Below are positions 21,774 through 33,557 of a DNA stretch of 64,000 nt, one piece after another. The notes below the pieces were generated by a model. That model made no database searches, was not told the origin of the DNA, and was given only the letters and a program-made list of their open reading frames with translations. Each line of letters starts with the position of its first letter. The stretch's first letter is position 1. The DNA is from Siphonodentalium dalli (lineage: Eukaryota > Mollusca > Scaphopoda > Gadilida > Siphonodentaliidae): NCBI GenBank assembly GCA_032622095.1, contig CP136065.1, positions 25,553,141 through 25,617,140 on the forward strand, given 5' to 3'. A program made the translations under genes and the position numbers.

Positions 21774-22425
21774 GTACTATCATCATCATCATCTTCATCA
21801 TCGTCGTCGTCATCATCATCATCATCATCACCACCATTATTATCATCATCGTCACAACCATCATCACAATGATGATGATGATCATCATCATCATAATCAT
21901 CATCATAATCATCATCATCATCGTCACCATCATCCTCATAATCATCATCGTTTCATCCTCATATTCATCATCATCGTCGTCGTCTTCATTATCATCATCA
22001 TCGTCAGTCGCCACAATCACCACCATCATCATTACCATCATCATAACACCATCGTCATCATCATCGTTATCATGATAATCAAAATCTTCATCATCGTCGT
22101 CGTCGTCGTCATCATCATCGTCGTTATTGTCATCATTGTCGTCATCGTCATCGCTATCATCATCTCAAGCATATATATCATCATCATAATCATCGTCCCC
22201 ACCATCATCGTGATTATCGCCGTCAGACATCATCGCCATACTAATCATCTTCACCACCACTGTCATTTTCGTCATCATTATCAACATCATCATCGTCGGT
22301 ATCGTTATAATCATCGGCAGCATCACCATCAACATCATCAACATCGCAATTCGAAACAGTATCATCATTACCACCACCACCACCACCACAGTTATTGTCA
22401 TACTCCATATATATATCGCATTTTC
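21774..22425. repeat. ATC trinucleotide microsatellite, about 650 bp
   Basis: Long imperfect array of ATC/CAT/TCG triplets with interruptions (CACCAC, GTCGTC). It produces long open frames of poly-His, poly-Ile and poly-Met/Val in several frames; none is a gene. Confidence 0.95.
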
Positions 22426-22877
22426 GCTATTTCTGTCGTAATATATGTCATCACCGTAATCATGGTAAGCAGATGTAGTTATAAATTGCCGCTGTCAATT
22501 AGTTAATTCCTCAACATTCAACACCATAATCATCACAATTCCACGTTTATCTGGATTCGAGACATGCGCCCATGCACCTTACCAAAATGAGACACATACC
22601 CCCTCACCGCCCAGTTTCAGCACCTAAAGTGTGTACACGGGGTATATACCATGTACATGTACAATGAATTTGAGATTTTTGATATCCGACGATATTCGCT
22701 CGGACAGTGTCTTCTCGGGAGATTTCATTGTAGCCAATATCTCGGAATGTTCCCGGATAATATCATCGGCGGATGATTACTTATTCACCGGGTACCCCCC
22801 CCCCCCACGATGACATGATACAATCACGGGCGGGCAATGCGGGTTCCGACCAAGCTGAAATTGTATCTTTCATTTAA
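22426..22877. other. No gene; poly-C run
   Basis: Contains a run of 13 C around 22795-22808. Otherwise unremarkable. Confidence 0.5.
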
Positions 22878-23229
22878 AGGGACCAAGGCACTCACTGGGT
22901 AAATGTGCAAACACTGAAAGTCTGTAAAACATCACCGCTAAGAAAAAAATTGCGCTCTTGATTATTTCCATATCAGGAAAACAGTAACAAATAACGCTCT
23001 TTATGTTTAACATATCCGGATCTAAACAAAAGCCAGGTCCTGTTACGTTTTTTGCTTTTGTTTACATAACAAAGGCAAAACATTTGACAATAACATACTG
23101 TTTGTGCCATATTTATGATTGGTATAAGAACAAGGTCTGTCTATATTTTGCTATTCTTTCTGTTTATGGCGGTTTTTGACGGAGGTGAATATTTTAACAA
23201 CATACCCACCGCCAACGCCGCACGTATCT
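22878..23229 (+). mobile_element. TTAA-flanked MITE, 352 bp (short relative of the 493-bp family)
   Basis: Begins AGGGACCAAGGCAC after TTAA (22874-22877) and ends CGCACGTATCT before TTAA (23230-23233). The right half (ACATAACAA, TTTGACAATAACATACTGTT, ACAAGGTCTGTCTA, TTTCTGTTTATGGCGGTTTT) is collinear with the 493-bp elements at 23862 and 33558. It carries the paired ACGCTCTTT module (22952-22999). Non-coding. Confidence 0.75.
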
Positions 23230-23734
23230 TTAAGCATATAGTTTGAGTGGTGCAACCGTCCTATATATACTATTTATCGATACGTATATAGAACAGAACA
23301 GCATATGCAGTCAACGACTTCTCACAATTGTGAGTGGAGTAGCAGTTAAAATTAAATAGTTCATCTTACATAATATAAATTAAAATAGAATAACAAACCT
23401 AACTCAAAGTTGGCACAACATAGCGACTATCGCACAAACTATCTTAAATTGAATTGAATCGGGGAAATAAAATTAATTTAAACTAAAATAGCATATCACG
23501 AAATGCTATCTTAAATCAAATCTGACAAACACACGTGGAACTAACCAATGCGCCCTAGTATGTGGAGAGCGGTCTATATTCTCACCTGTCAACCGTTTTT
23601 GTTTAATTCTAGTAATTTTGGCATGTGCTTAAGCCTTTATCTGGCACCCTAATGTACTCGATAAGAAATATGGAATTTGGCAACATATATAGAGGCTTAA
23701 CTTCACATACATTGTTGCGAGAATAGAAGATTAT
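23230..23734. other. No feature seen
   Basis: AT-rich, no gene. The phrase AAAATAGCATATCACG repeats weakly. Nothing assignable. Confidence 0.4.
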
Positions 23735-24380
23735 TGAAATATAGGGAATAGTCTTAAGAGCCAACATCCAATATAACGATATTGTGGAGGAATTAGAACA
23801 ATCTTTTAAAGAAATTTCCGGCCTCATGGCAATATCGTTATATTGGATGTTGGGCTCTTAAAGGTACGGTTGGCCTTGGTGGTGGTTATCCTGTGAAAAT
23901 ATTTCCACCCGTCAAAAACCGCCACAGACAGAAAGAACATCAAAATGTAGACAGACTTTGTCCGTATACAAGTAAGAAATATCGCATAAACAGTATGTTA
24001 TTGTCATATGTTGACCATTGTTATGTAAACAAAAGCATAAAAAAGTAACTTTCTGGTGTTTGTTTATATTATGATGGTAAACATAAAGAGAGTTCTTTGT
24101 TGCTGAATTCCTGATATGGAACTAATAAAGAGCGTTTATGCCATTTGTGTGTGATTAGCCAGTAGCATTGTGCTGTCTTCTGTAACACACTCAGACTCTT
24201 GCTTAGGTAAAATATAGTAGGTCTTTATGGTAACATGCTGTTTACGCGATGGTCATGGTATATATGAACGAAACTGTATGCGTTTTAATGATTTTCTGTT
24301 TACGGTGATTGGAACAAATATGAATATTTTCGACAACTAAGGCCTCACGTGCCTTTAAGACTATTCCCTATATTTTTAAT
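23735..24380. repeat. Palindrome split by a MITE insertion
   Basis: Left arm 23735-23783 runs GAAATATAGGGAATAGTC, TTAA, GAGCCAACATCCAATATAAC. The right arm starts at 23829 with the complement of the inner part, is interrupted at its TTAA by the 493-bp element 23862-24354, and resumes after the second TTAA with GACTATTCCCTATATTT. The left arm keeps the unoccupied TTAA (23754-23757). Confidence 0.85.
23862..24354 (-). mobile_element. 493-bp TTAA-flanked MITE (Fam-A), copy 1
   Basis: Starts AGGTACGGTTGGCC, ends TAAGGCCTCACGTGCCT, flanked by TTAA at 23858-23861 and 24355-24358. It is the inverted, near-collinear twin of 33558-34050 and has the same length. TIRs are short (AGGYAC). The interior carries the paired AAAGAGCGTT module (24085-24135) and no coding frame. 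TTAA targeting is seen in piggyBac and Kolobok transposons; which enzyme mobilised it is not known. Confidence 0.85.
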
Positions 24381-24468
24381 TCTCCCATCACAGAGAAGGT
24401 CCCTTTTGGATCGAACTTACGACACCAGCGATGATTTGTTTTGGATAAAAAGCAGTCTGGGTGAACGT

Positions 24469-24493
24469 CGACTCTATATTTGAAATATAGAGT
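24469..24493. repeat. Perfect 12-bp-arm hairpin
   Basis: GACTCTATATTT faces GAAATATAGAGTC with essentially no loop. Confidence 0.8.
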
Positions 24494-24579
24494 CTGGAGC
24501 TAATGTCGCCAAAACCATTTCTATTCAGCGAAGAGCTTCCCCAAAATGACGTCACGGATTTTTAAAAATACATCGATAA

Positions 24580-24909
24580 TTGACAGGTGTCCCCACGTGT
24601 TATTTGTTGTGCTTCGCCGACTCATCAACCCACAGAAGGCCTGTGTCGCGACATAAACTTACAGAAGATAATATTTGTCGTGTGTGCGACTATTCTTTTT
24701 CGGGAGATGAACTCGCTGCATCAACGGGAAAGCTGCATCCGAGAGCAAAAAATAAGGTCGTCATCAAAAATGATGCTTTAGAACTATTTAAAAGCATAAA
24801 ATTAAGTCATTTCCTCGGTGTTTCACTTTCAGATGACTTTTTTACGGCAAATAATTTGATTTGCAAACCATGTTACAATAAAGTAAATCAAATACACGTA
24901 CATGAGTAA
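24580..24909 (+). CDS. Cys4 (ZAD-like) zinc-binding domain exon, partial
   Basis: A 109-codon frame with no ATG before the domain. NICRVCDYSF (Cys33, Cys36) and NNLICKPCYNKV (Cys95, Cys98) are separated by 58 residues including LELFKSIKLSHFLGVSL, an arrangement like the ZAD/N-terminal Cys4 domains of zinc-finger and transposon proteins (CRxC ... LF ... ICxxC). In such proteins the domain mediates dimer or protein contacts. CAACCCACAG at 24626-24635 could be a 3' splice site just before AAGGCC. The frame closes shortly after the last Cys, so it is either one exon of a split gene or a decayed fragment of a mobile-element gene; no continuation is recognisable downstream. Confidence 0.5.
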   Translation: MTGVPTCYLLCFADSSTHRRPVSRHKLTEDNICRVCDYSFSGDELAASTGKLHPRAKNKVVIKNDALELFKSIKLSHFLGVSLSDDFFTANNLICKPCYNKVNQIHVHE

Positions 24910-26300
24910 AGTTCTATTTATATTTATGGGAGGCCAAGTTGGTACCATACGCAGGCCTACTAGTATCTATCAGGTCCAGCACACCCTTCAAATTAATCGG
25001 AATCGTACCGAATATATAATTTCGAAGCCATTTTTTCTGTCTCTGTTGTATTTGCAAGCCTCGAAATCCGCTCTGTTACTATATTTAGAGGTGACATTAT
25101 TGGAGTCTCCGCCCACTAACACTTGTTTATTAACCCATACGGTTTCATTTGACGGAAAATAATTTACGCAATCAATCAGATTACGGAATCCCGAGGACTT
25201 GGAAATGAGATAGCGATGTTATCCGTCAGACCGAATATTCAATGTTGTAATGAATATTTAGGTATGAGTTTACTCAGACTGGATAAAAAGGTGTCCAGGT
25301 ATTCAGGTCCCATAAAACAATTTACGGTTACTGACAGTTAGCTTTCTGTGAATCATGTCCCAGCTGTTACTGGGACTGTATTATCGTAAATATTTACACG
25401 ACACCTGAAATACCCTACACCAATAGTAAACGAAAAAGGACAGCTTACATTCAGTATGTGATGGATTACGGTGGTGGTAAGACCAGTGCATCGACGGGAA
25501 AACACCCTGCATTGCAGTATGGTTACTGTATTCTTGTAATCACTACCATGTGTAGAAATAAAGAGCGTTTGTCATATATTTGCTGACATCAAATAAAGAG
25601 CGTTAAAGCTGTGTGCAATGATAAAACAGCAAAACAGACATGGCTCGTTTGAACTTCAAATTATGTACACCAAATTTAGGAGGAGGGTTAATATAGGCCA
25701 ATAAATAGGCGAACACGATACAAACACACACACTTTATACACTCTAAACACATAAGAAAATATCATTTGTTTTCTATTGATCAATAGGAGTGAGATGAAG
25801 GAAAAAGTGAACACTATGTATTGTGTTCTATTTGGTTAAATGTGTCCTTTTTCTTTCAGAGGCGACACATTATATGACTTGAATTTATCTTTCCATGAAC
25901 ATTACATATGTTATTTGCTTTTTTTTGGGTCACGTTATGGTGACAACACCGGGGCGATAAGTACATATCGGAAATATATATATATACCAACACAAGAAAT
26001 ATGCCATCAAAATAATTAGTTTTCATTGCAATTTGCAAAGAAACGCCCTTGGTTATCATATCAGGATCTAGATTATGTCACGAGTATCAACAATATTACG
26101 GCCGCACAGATCGTACTCCACCAGCTAAAAGCCTGGGAACTTTTTAATATTCTGACCTGTTCCGACAGGGGAGATTATAACTTTGAAAAACAAGGGGTAC
26201 GCATCTAAGATGCTTTTGTCGAGTTTTTTGGCAGTCGAACCAAACTTCTGCCAATAAGGTGCACAACTCCGGGAAAAAAAGTTGGACGGTCTATATTATT
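24910..26300. other. Gene-free; fragments of dispersed repeats
   Basis: 25555-25605 has two AAATAAAGAGCGTT boxes in the inverted module arrangement and 25636-25680 the ACAGACATGGCTCGTTTGAA start of the Fam-B MITE, so a mixed or rearranged fragment lies here. 26110-26190 (CTCCACCAGCTAAAAGCCTG, GGGAACTTTTT) is repeated at about 29573-29640. Confidence 0.5.
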
Positions 26301-26308
26301 GCAATAGA

Positions 26309-26560
26309 CTTTTTCGAACTCGTCCGAGATATTGTTGCATGAGACTCATATACCAAATATTGTTGAAATCGGTTAATATTTCATCGAGTTATCGCGCTAA
26401 CCCTGATAACAATGCTAAAAATAGACAAACTATGACCCATAACTCCGCGAAAAAAATTCCGGACAAGCCTGGTTTTCGAACTCGTCCGAGATATTGTTGC
26501 AAGAGTCTCATATACCAAATATAGTTGAAATTGGTTAACTCGCGCTAACGGTGAAAAACT
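26309..26560 (+). repeat. Tandem repeat, 165-bp period, 1.5 copies
   Basis: TTTTCGAACTCGTCCGAGAT at 26309 recurs at 26474, each followed by ATTGTTGCA, a CTCATATACCAAATAT phrase and GTTGAAATCGGTTAA. The open frame across it is a by-product. Confidence 0.8.
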
Positions 26561-28394
26561 AAAAAAAAAAAAGTCATCAAAGATGGATAACTCTTGTCAA
26601 AAAGTTCGGACGTGACCCATTTTCTACAGGCAGTAAATAGTCATTGGGAGCAACTCACATGCCAATTTTTTTTGAATCCGTTCACAAATGTCAAAGTTAT
26701 AACGCATTCTTAGGTCCGCCAGCCCACCTGCCAACCGTCCCTCGTCAAACCATAAGTCGAGTTTTTCAAAAACGTTTCGTAAAACTCGGCTGTCAGATGA
26801 TTTTCTAGTTTTGTGCATTAAATTAGATCCTTACTAAACTGTGATCTGAATTGGGGGAGGTGGCAAATAAGATTTGTTCCAAAACTCGGATTTATAATAT
26901 GTTTCTTGTTTTGTGAATTATATAGAAGCGATCCTTACGTCGTTAGCAGTTATTTCCTGGACCCAGAAGCAAATTTCACTCAAAATTATCTTATCTGCAT
27001 TTCAGATGGTAAGGGTGAGGACGAATAGCCCTTTTCTTTTAACTTGAATTTCAGATAAGTTTCTTGTTTTGAGCATCAGATTAGACGATCATTCTATCGT
27101 AAAAAATCTTGTGAGATGAAGTGGGATGATTCTGGCTTGTCCCGTTGGATTATTTTGTTAAGGTTTTGTTGTCAACATAGTTTGCGATCTGGTATTAACG
27201 CGATCCGAGTCCAATTGCCCGATTCATGGAATCTGGGAGAGGCTGGATAATAATGACTTTCTATCCTGACATGAGGACAATTACGCAGAGCAATTTATAA
27301 TAGCAAGGACAGAGCGAGCACCAGCAGTGACGACAGCGCTCATAATTTATCGCAATTACTGAGTCTAGGTCTGCTCGTACGTACTGTACGTAAACAAGCT
27401 AAGCTATTGGGATAGAGAGATGCTGTCAATACGTACTAGAACGTACCGATAACATTTCTATGACACGTTATAATGCGTTAGTGAACAGCTCACATAAAGC
27501 CGCCAATAAATGTAATCAAATATCACAATTGCGACAATAAATGGGTTTATTCCAGGGGGGGGGGGGTGGTCAAAGCCACCAACAAGCAATTTTTACCGCA
27601 ACTAAAAAAAAATAATTCCTGCTTGTTTTTTAGTGTTTTGGCAATGAGTTGGGCTTCAAACCCACTTTGAATGAGAGAAATAATGTAATTCTAACTGTAA
27701 ACTGACTGCAGGCAGTTATCGTGTTGTATTTTGTTGCAAATTTTGAAACCCAAGATGGCCGCTGGCAGCCATGTTTTTTTGGCCGAATGACCTCAAAATG
27801 ACCCATTCCTATTTACATGTCCATGTTAACATCCATGATAAATAGTATGCACAGAAATTCATATACAGCTGTTTACAGTGATTTCCCCCCCCGCAAATCT
27901 CTGTTTTAGTGTTAAAAGGGGGGGTGGTTGTCAAAAAATGGTCGGAAAAAACTGCCGAAAACGGAACAAAATTTGGTGGTGGGGGTGGGTGGGTACAAAA
28001 AATTATCGAAAGGGAAAAAATGACATACGTGCCTGAATTTGTTTTCCGACCCTCCCCCTGTTTATTCCGGAGAAAACATGCTATTTGTTCTTAACACCAC
28101 ATATATTGTCAATTGAAAGCGGTAATTTAATGTGAAAAGACGATTTCCGCAGTGTTTACATATTTTTATACATAATTTTAAAAGTATGCGAACTCAATTG
28201 ACCTTACGAAGTGACATTGGCATATTCCAGTCAACATATTCTAGCACTCGCAAGACAAACACAAACAACACCACGGTTGTATTTTGAATTAATTCGATCA
28301 CGTATACCTGGTAATTTGTCAATTGAAAATTGCATATGTATCGCGAGACGTTCCGTATAAAAAAAATGGAAATTACTCTTACTTAACAAAATCT
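26561..28394. other. Gene-free; short degenerate repeats and homopolymers
   Basis: Three related phrases with TTTCTTGTTTTG and ATTAGATCCTTACT-like tails near 26795, 26895 and 27055. A poly-G run at 27557. At 27363-27469 a segment (GTCTGCTCGTACGTA ... AACATTTCTATGACACGTT) has an inverted copy at 31883-31979. At 27735 one AAGATGGCCGC/GGCAGCCATG unit of the repeat seen at 57 kb. No coding sequence. Confidence 0.5.
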
Positions 28395-28704
28395 ACAAAT
28401 GCGCTGGTTCGGACATGCTTAATATAAATAAGCCCAGTTTCTTGAGAATATCAAAAGAACTGAATCCCTTCTGGATGATGTAATATCCGCATACGCATTG
28501 ATAGCTTCGGAACCCATAACAGTTGAAGATTATAAGAGTCAACCGATTTTCCATAATGTATATACGAAAATACAATACAAACCCATACATTTCAGACAAT
28601 GGATAGAGAAAGTTTCTATATGTTAATATTTTGCGAGAGGATTGTACATTCATGAATGCAGAAGAACTATCGAGCAAATACGGTTTGAAAGTGAACTCAA
28701 TGGC
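28395..28704 (+). pseudogene. L1-like LINE ORF2 fragment, 5' part (continues at 30463)
   Basis: Across two frames the translation reads ISKELNPFW, then ASEPITVEDYKSQPIFHN, KIQYKPIHFRQWIEKV, and NAEELSSKYGLKVNSMA. The order NPFW, (L/I)WxN, W(I/F)xKGI-like, ExxxKY is that of the region after the RT domain in L1-type LINEs. Stops and frame changes show it is decayed. It is cut at 28705 by a TIR element; the protein resumes on the other side. Confidence 0.55.
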
Positions 28705-30462
28705 CCGATTCGTCATCTCAGGTTTAAACCTGGTCTACGTAAACCTCTAGGTTTAAACCGCCGTGAGTCAGCAAAATCCGTGGTTTAAACCCGCGACCGC
28801 AGGTCTAAGTGACGCATTCGTCATCTCTGGTTTAAACCTGGTCCAGCCAGACCAGTGGTTTAGCAGTAGTGTCTCTGTATCGTCGAGATAATTAATCGTA
28901 CTTTCCTGGTGCGGACCGCCTCGTTTTATTGATTGCGAAAATCAATAATTAAGAAAGCGACCATATTTTGATTGGAAATTTATAAGCGAGAAGCACTCAC
29001 ACCTATAATGCATGTGGGGATAAGTTTTTGTCAATTTCGATATTTTGTTTGCGTTTTATAAGCTTAAACCGGCAACTAAACCATCTAATTCAGCGGTCCA
29101 GCTAAACCAGCTTTACCGAGGCTAAACTTGAGATGACGAATCCGTCTTTTCTTCATCGCGGTTTAGAATTGTCAAACAATCAATCAAAGGGTGGAGCTGT
29201 AAATTATCTTGAGTGAGGGCCAGTCTTAAGTGGCGGCTGCCGACTGGTGTTATCATGTCACAGTTGATTTATTCGCACGCGAGCTTTGCTCAGATATGGA
29301 CATGTTCCTTCAATATGATTTTTACAACTATCTTGTGTGGTTTTTTTTGGCTTGTGGCAATCACAAATACTGGTGTTTTCTACGAATTCATTTGAATGGT
29401 TCAACGCTTTAATTTTTACACCAAAACCATGCTACTGCATGACCAGATATGCTATACACATAATTTGCAATCCTAAACTTATATCGCTATGTGAGTCAAA
29501 TTTGATAACATATTTTGATGTAGATCATGCCACAAAGCTCTACTCTGGCTCCGCCCATAAATTCCCATAATATTCCACCAGCTCAAAACCTGGGAACTTT
29601 TTGATTTTCTGCACGACGGAAAATTTATTACATTGAAAAAAAAGCAACGCATGTAATATGGTTGCCCACTTCAAACAGTTCAGATGCCGCTTCTGGTGTG
29701 CAATCATAAGCAAATTGCTTTTACTTGACAGACTTCTTGGTCCAGTATTGACTCGATTATGGAGCCTTTATTCAGTTTCAGAGGAGCCTGCGTCAAATTT
29801 GCGCACATTTTGATCATTTGAACATTTTAATTAAAAAAAATATTTAATTAAATTTAAAACAAACAAATATTAATATAAATTTTAAATATTGTTTCTTGTT
29901 AGATACAACTCCTTACTCAATTTAAAAGCACATTTAAAAAAAAATTAATTTTTCTTATTTTCAAATCAGTTTTAGAACAGACAAACGGACATACATATAT
30001 ACAGCTCCTATACCCTTTAATATATACAGATATAAATGTAAATACACCAAAGTTTGTCTTTGCGGGTAAAGCATCGTGTAGAAAATATATCACAAACAAA
30101 GTGATATAAACAGCGCGTGAAACTCGTGCTGATAGACATGCCCTTTGTCAGATGATTTAAACCCACAAAGAGATAGGATTAATGGTCCGTGAGCGATACT
30201 CATTTTTCAATGAATAAATCCAATGAGCGTGCACGTGTTCGGGATAATTTATGACATGTCAATAACCATTATATCGGCTTGTCTTTTGGTCCGATTGGTA
30301 AGAGGGTAGTTTGACTGCTTGCTCATATCACCGAATCGAGTTGTCAATTAGCTGGAAACTGAACGACAAAAACGCCCACTTAGACCCGGTTTGGCTGGAC
30401 CGCCAATGTAGGTTTAAACCAGGTTTAAACTCGGAGGTTTAAACCTGAGATGACGAATCCGG
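28705..30462. mobile_element. TIR element, 1.76 kb, inserted in the LINE
   Basis: Left end CGATTCGTCATCTCAGG plus TTTAAACC (28706-28730) and right end GGTTTAAACC plus TGAGATGACGAATCCGG (30437-30462) are complementary with one indel. GGTTTAAACC words occur several more times near both ends. A smaller element of the same type is nested at 28813-29143 (GCATTCGTCATCTC ... GAGATGACGAATCC). No gene is found inside; the interior 29150-30400 has only short frames and AT-rich tracts. LINE coding resumes immediately after the right end. Superfamily and target duplication are unclear. Confidence 0.75.
28813..29143. mobile_element. Nested MITE with the same TIR, 331 bp
   Basis: ATTCGTCATCTCTGGTTTAA at about 28815 faces GGCTAAACTTGAGATGACGA at about 29120. 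Its TIRs match those of the host element, so either it is a nested family member or the larger element grew by end duplication. Confidence 0.65.
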
Positions 30463-31200
30463 CAAATGAGTTATACACTCCATCCCTTCAATTTGGAGAA
30501 AAAAATAACAAAGCCTCGACAATTAACTTGGAGGATAATCAAAAATGTCAACTTGTTGAAAAAATCATGCAAGAAGACAAATTGAGTAAATACCTTAATT
30601 TGAAATTCATAAACTCGCTAGTCGCACACAAACCGTGTGCGCATGTTGGGTGGTGCCAGAAGTTAAATCTCGATCCAATGCAAATTGATTGGCAATCTAT
30701 TTATGCAAGAGTTACAAAAAACACAAAATTGTAAGCCTTCCAATTCCAAATAGATCACAAAACTTTGGTGACAACTATATTCCTAGAAAAATGTAAAATT
30801 ACAACATAAAATCTATGCATTTTTTTGTGACGGAAAGAGAAAGTATATATTGCTGCCTGCCCAAAGGGAAAACAGATATGGAACCAACGATCGGTGCTGT
30901 CCAAAATGTAACTTACAACTTCCTTAACAAAAACAGAAGCTATTCCCTTTGGGATAAGTTCAGGAACAAATGCACTTACAATAAATAGCATAATTCTGTT
31001 GACAAAACGTATATACACGTAACAGAATGCGGCAAAAACAACTCAAGTATTGAATCAGCTGTTCTTTTCTTTAGCCAAGAGTATAACATTGAAAAATAAA
31101 CATGTAAATGTAATGTCTCACTTAGAAATGCATTTGGGAAAAAATGGGACCAGTGTCCTAGATATGTTCTCTTCACTCAATCATTTATATTTTTTCCGAC
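30463..31200 (+). pseudogene. L1-like LINE ORF2 C-terminal region
   Basis: The frame from 30463 to 30734 includes DPMQIDWQSIYARVTKNTKL; just past the stop, AFQFQIDHKTLVTTIFLEKC and then an NLCIFL stretch follow. This is the W..IY....TKL..FQF.I.H..L.T..FL.K..I....C.FC order at the C-terminus of L1/Tx1-type LINEs. Later, KNKHVNVMSHLEMHLGK (near 31090) fits the final helix. In-frame stops are frequent. It is the continuation of 28395-28704. Confidence 0.55.
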
Positions 31201-33150
31201 ATGTTTAAACTCCCAACACTATCTATTAATCCCAACCATCATATAGTTTATATTTGTGCTCAATCATGTTTAAAAGACTATACTAAATACCAAAAACCAT
31301 AGTATACAAAACACTGCATACAAGCAGTGCACTACTACAGAACTTTCAACTTTTTTAGAACATAGTTTCCTCTGCAGTTTCACAAAGTATAGGACCAAAA
31401 TCATCATACGTGCAATATCTCCGGCATATATAGAGTAAACACATTTGAGGGGCATGGCGACACATTGATTTATACAGACGGACATAATATAAAAAGAAAC
31501 ATGTATATTATTAGTACTTTATGTATGTATGTATGTATGTATGTAATACACCATTGTAATAATTGAAAATTGTACAAAAAAATACGAATAAATGATAAAC
31601 AAAAATAACAGCGCACATTATCGGCGATCTGGGTGTACTCGATTGTCGGAATAGAAGCCGAACGTTACCGAACACTTCGGCTTTCAGTTTAAAAGTAAAC
31701 AAATCGATGTTAGTCCAAATAAACAGGAATATTCTATGCGTAATTTAACATGAAAGTTAAGATTATCATACACCATTATGACCCTAAGATGTCACTCCGT
31801 CGAATATATAGCATCAGGTATTGATTTGTTATGTACCATGGAGTAAAATAGACTACAATTACCAACACCAAGTCTGGGTGTAAAACGTGTCATAGAAATG
31901 CTATCGGAACGTTCTCGTACGTAATAACAGCGTCTTGCTATCCCAAAATTAACTGGTTTATGTACGAGCAGACTTGGACTGGCTGACTATATAAATAATC
32001 ATGCCATGCACCGAAAACAATACGCTCTTTATTGGATTCTTATATTTGGAGATAACCCTATGTTAATGGCAGTCGCTTCTCCATTTGAATATGCGTGTGC
32101 TATGGAGAAATTTGATTAGGTGTTACTGTGTTGTGTTGATTTGTTCCAAGTTGATTTCAATATGCATACTGCCTTACTTATCGAATAGCAAGATTTCACA
32201 TTGTTGAAACCTAACGGTGCCATCAAAAGCAAGGGTCTCGAACTCTCGGTTGCTCGTTCAGCACTGTGCGCATCTTTCCGATTTGTTTGTTGCATATGCG
32301 ATCCGGATCTATCAAATTTCATTCATTACGTAGAGCAGTTTTTAAAGGCGCACTTAATTTTCGAATCACCAGATCACATTATATACAACATATTCCATGT
32401 TATATACCATTTGAAAGAGGAAGCTCCAAAACATTGTATTATTAACTGATCCGGTCGAATAGACTGGGAACATGTTGATTTTGTCGAGGTACCAAGGTGT
32501 GTCCTGTATTTAATTTTGATCCGGACTGTACTATAAAGTTTATTATACTCAATGGAAGGGGAATAACTATATCTCTTAGTTTGAATTATGATGCATTATG
32601 GGTTGACAAGGGGGGAAGTCTTGGAATGAATCTCTATTACTTGGTGGACAGTTCTATGCCACAGCTGCTTCGTATTCTGGTGGAATATATATTTCTTGGT
32701 CCCTCTTCCAAATGGTATATACTATGGAATAATGTTATCTGGACATTCGAAAATCAAGTGGGCCTTTAATGCCAAGAATAAAGTGAGCAGCAACATCAAA
32801 GCATCACACAATACGCTCTTTGTTAAATGGAAATAACGCTCTTTTAGTGGCAGTCACTTCTCCATTCTAATAAGTTGTCGTGTGATTATTTAGTGCTGCT
32901 TGGTCCTGATTATTTGATTCAAGTTGATTGCCGGTTCAGCACAGTGTGCATCTGTAAGATTTGTGTGTTGCATATGCCATTCGGATATATCATAAATCTT
33001 AACCACAAACACATTTGCTTGTATAGTTAAAAACTCTGTCGGCGAAAATACTGTCATGTTTTATTTTTCCAAGGGCTTTTGAAAATGACGTATCTTCATA
33101 TGGGGGAGAAAATAGCCCTGTCTGGTTCCCGACATTGAGCAGATCCCTCA
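31201..33150. other. Gene-free; dispersed duplicate blocks
   Basis: TATG microsatellite at 31531-31553. 31883-31979 is the inverted partner of 27363-27469. 32013-32320 and 32806-33000 share a scattered common sequence: ATACGCTCTTT, GGCAGTCRCTTCTCCATT, GTTCAGCACWGTGYGCATCT, TTTGTKTGTTGCATATGCSAT. Neither codes. Confidence 0.5.
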
Positions 33151-33557
33151 ATATTTGTTGGATACGAGGGAGGCTTTCCACTCAAGATTGTCTCCAGGCA
33201 AAACATATAATAGCTACAGCGAACAGCAAGAAGTGCTGACTCAGTTGCCACACGCGTTTGAAATATTCACAATTTGTGTATTCGAACGGATTGTGTTAAA
33301 TTGCAAATTTGGGTCCCGGATGCGGCGAACAAAAAGGCTTGCAAACAGGTATTATGGGGCATTTGAATGCCAGTTCAAAATCATTGTTAGATTCGTTAAA
33401 ACTCTGAACGTTCTAAGAATAAAATACTCCGATTTGAATTCCACACATGAGAGCGGGTGAAACAGAAAACACACATAATCAGGAATCTGCCCGAAACGAG
33501 GAGACTCAGGCCTAAACCAGAGGAGAAAAGATTCCTAGGAGACACAACACGCCTTAA

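Noticed and set aside
21733-22506. 257-codon His/Ile-rich frame and its companions
   Set aside because: Translation of an ATC microsatellite in several frames at once.
31531-31553. CRISPR-like or other functional array
   Set aside because: Simple TATG microsatellite; no array with spacers was found anywhere in the window.
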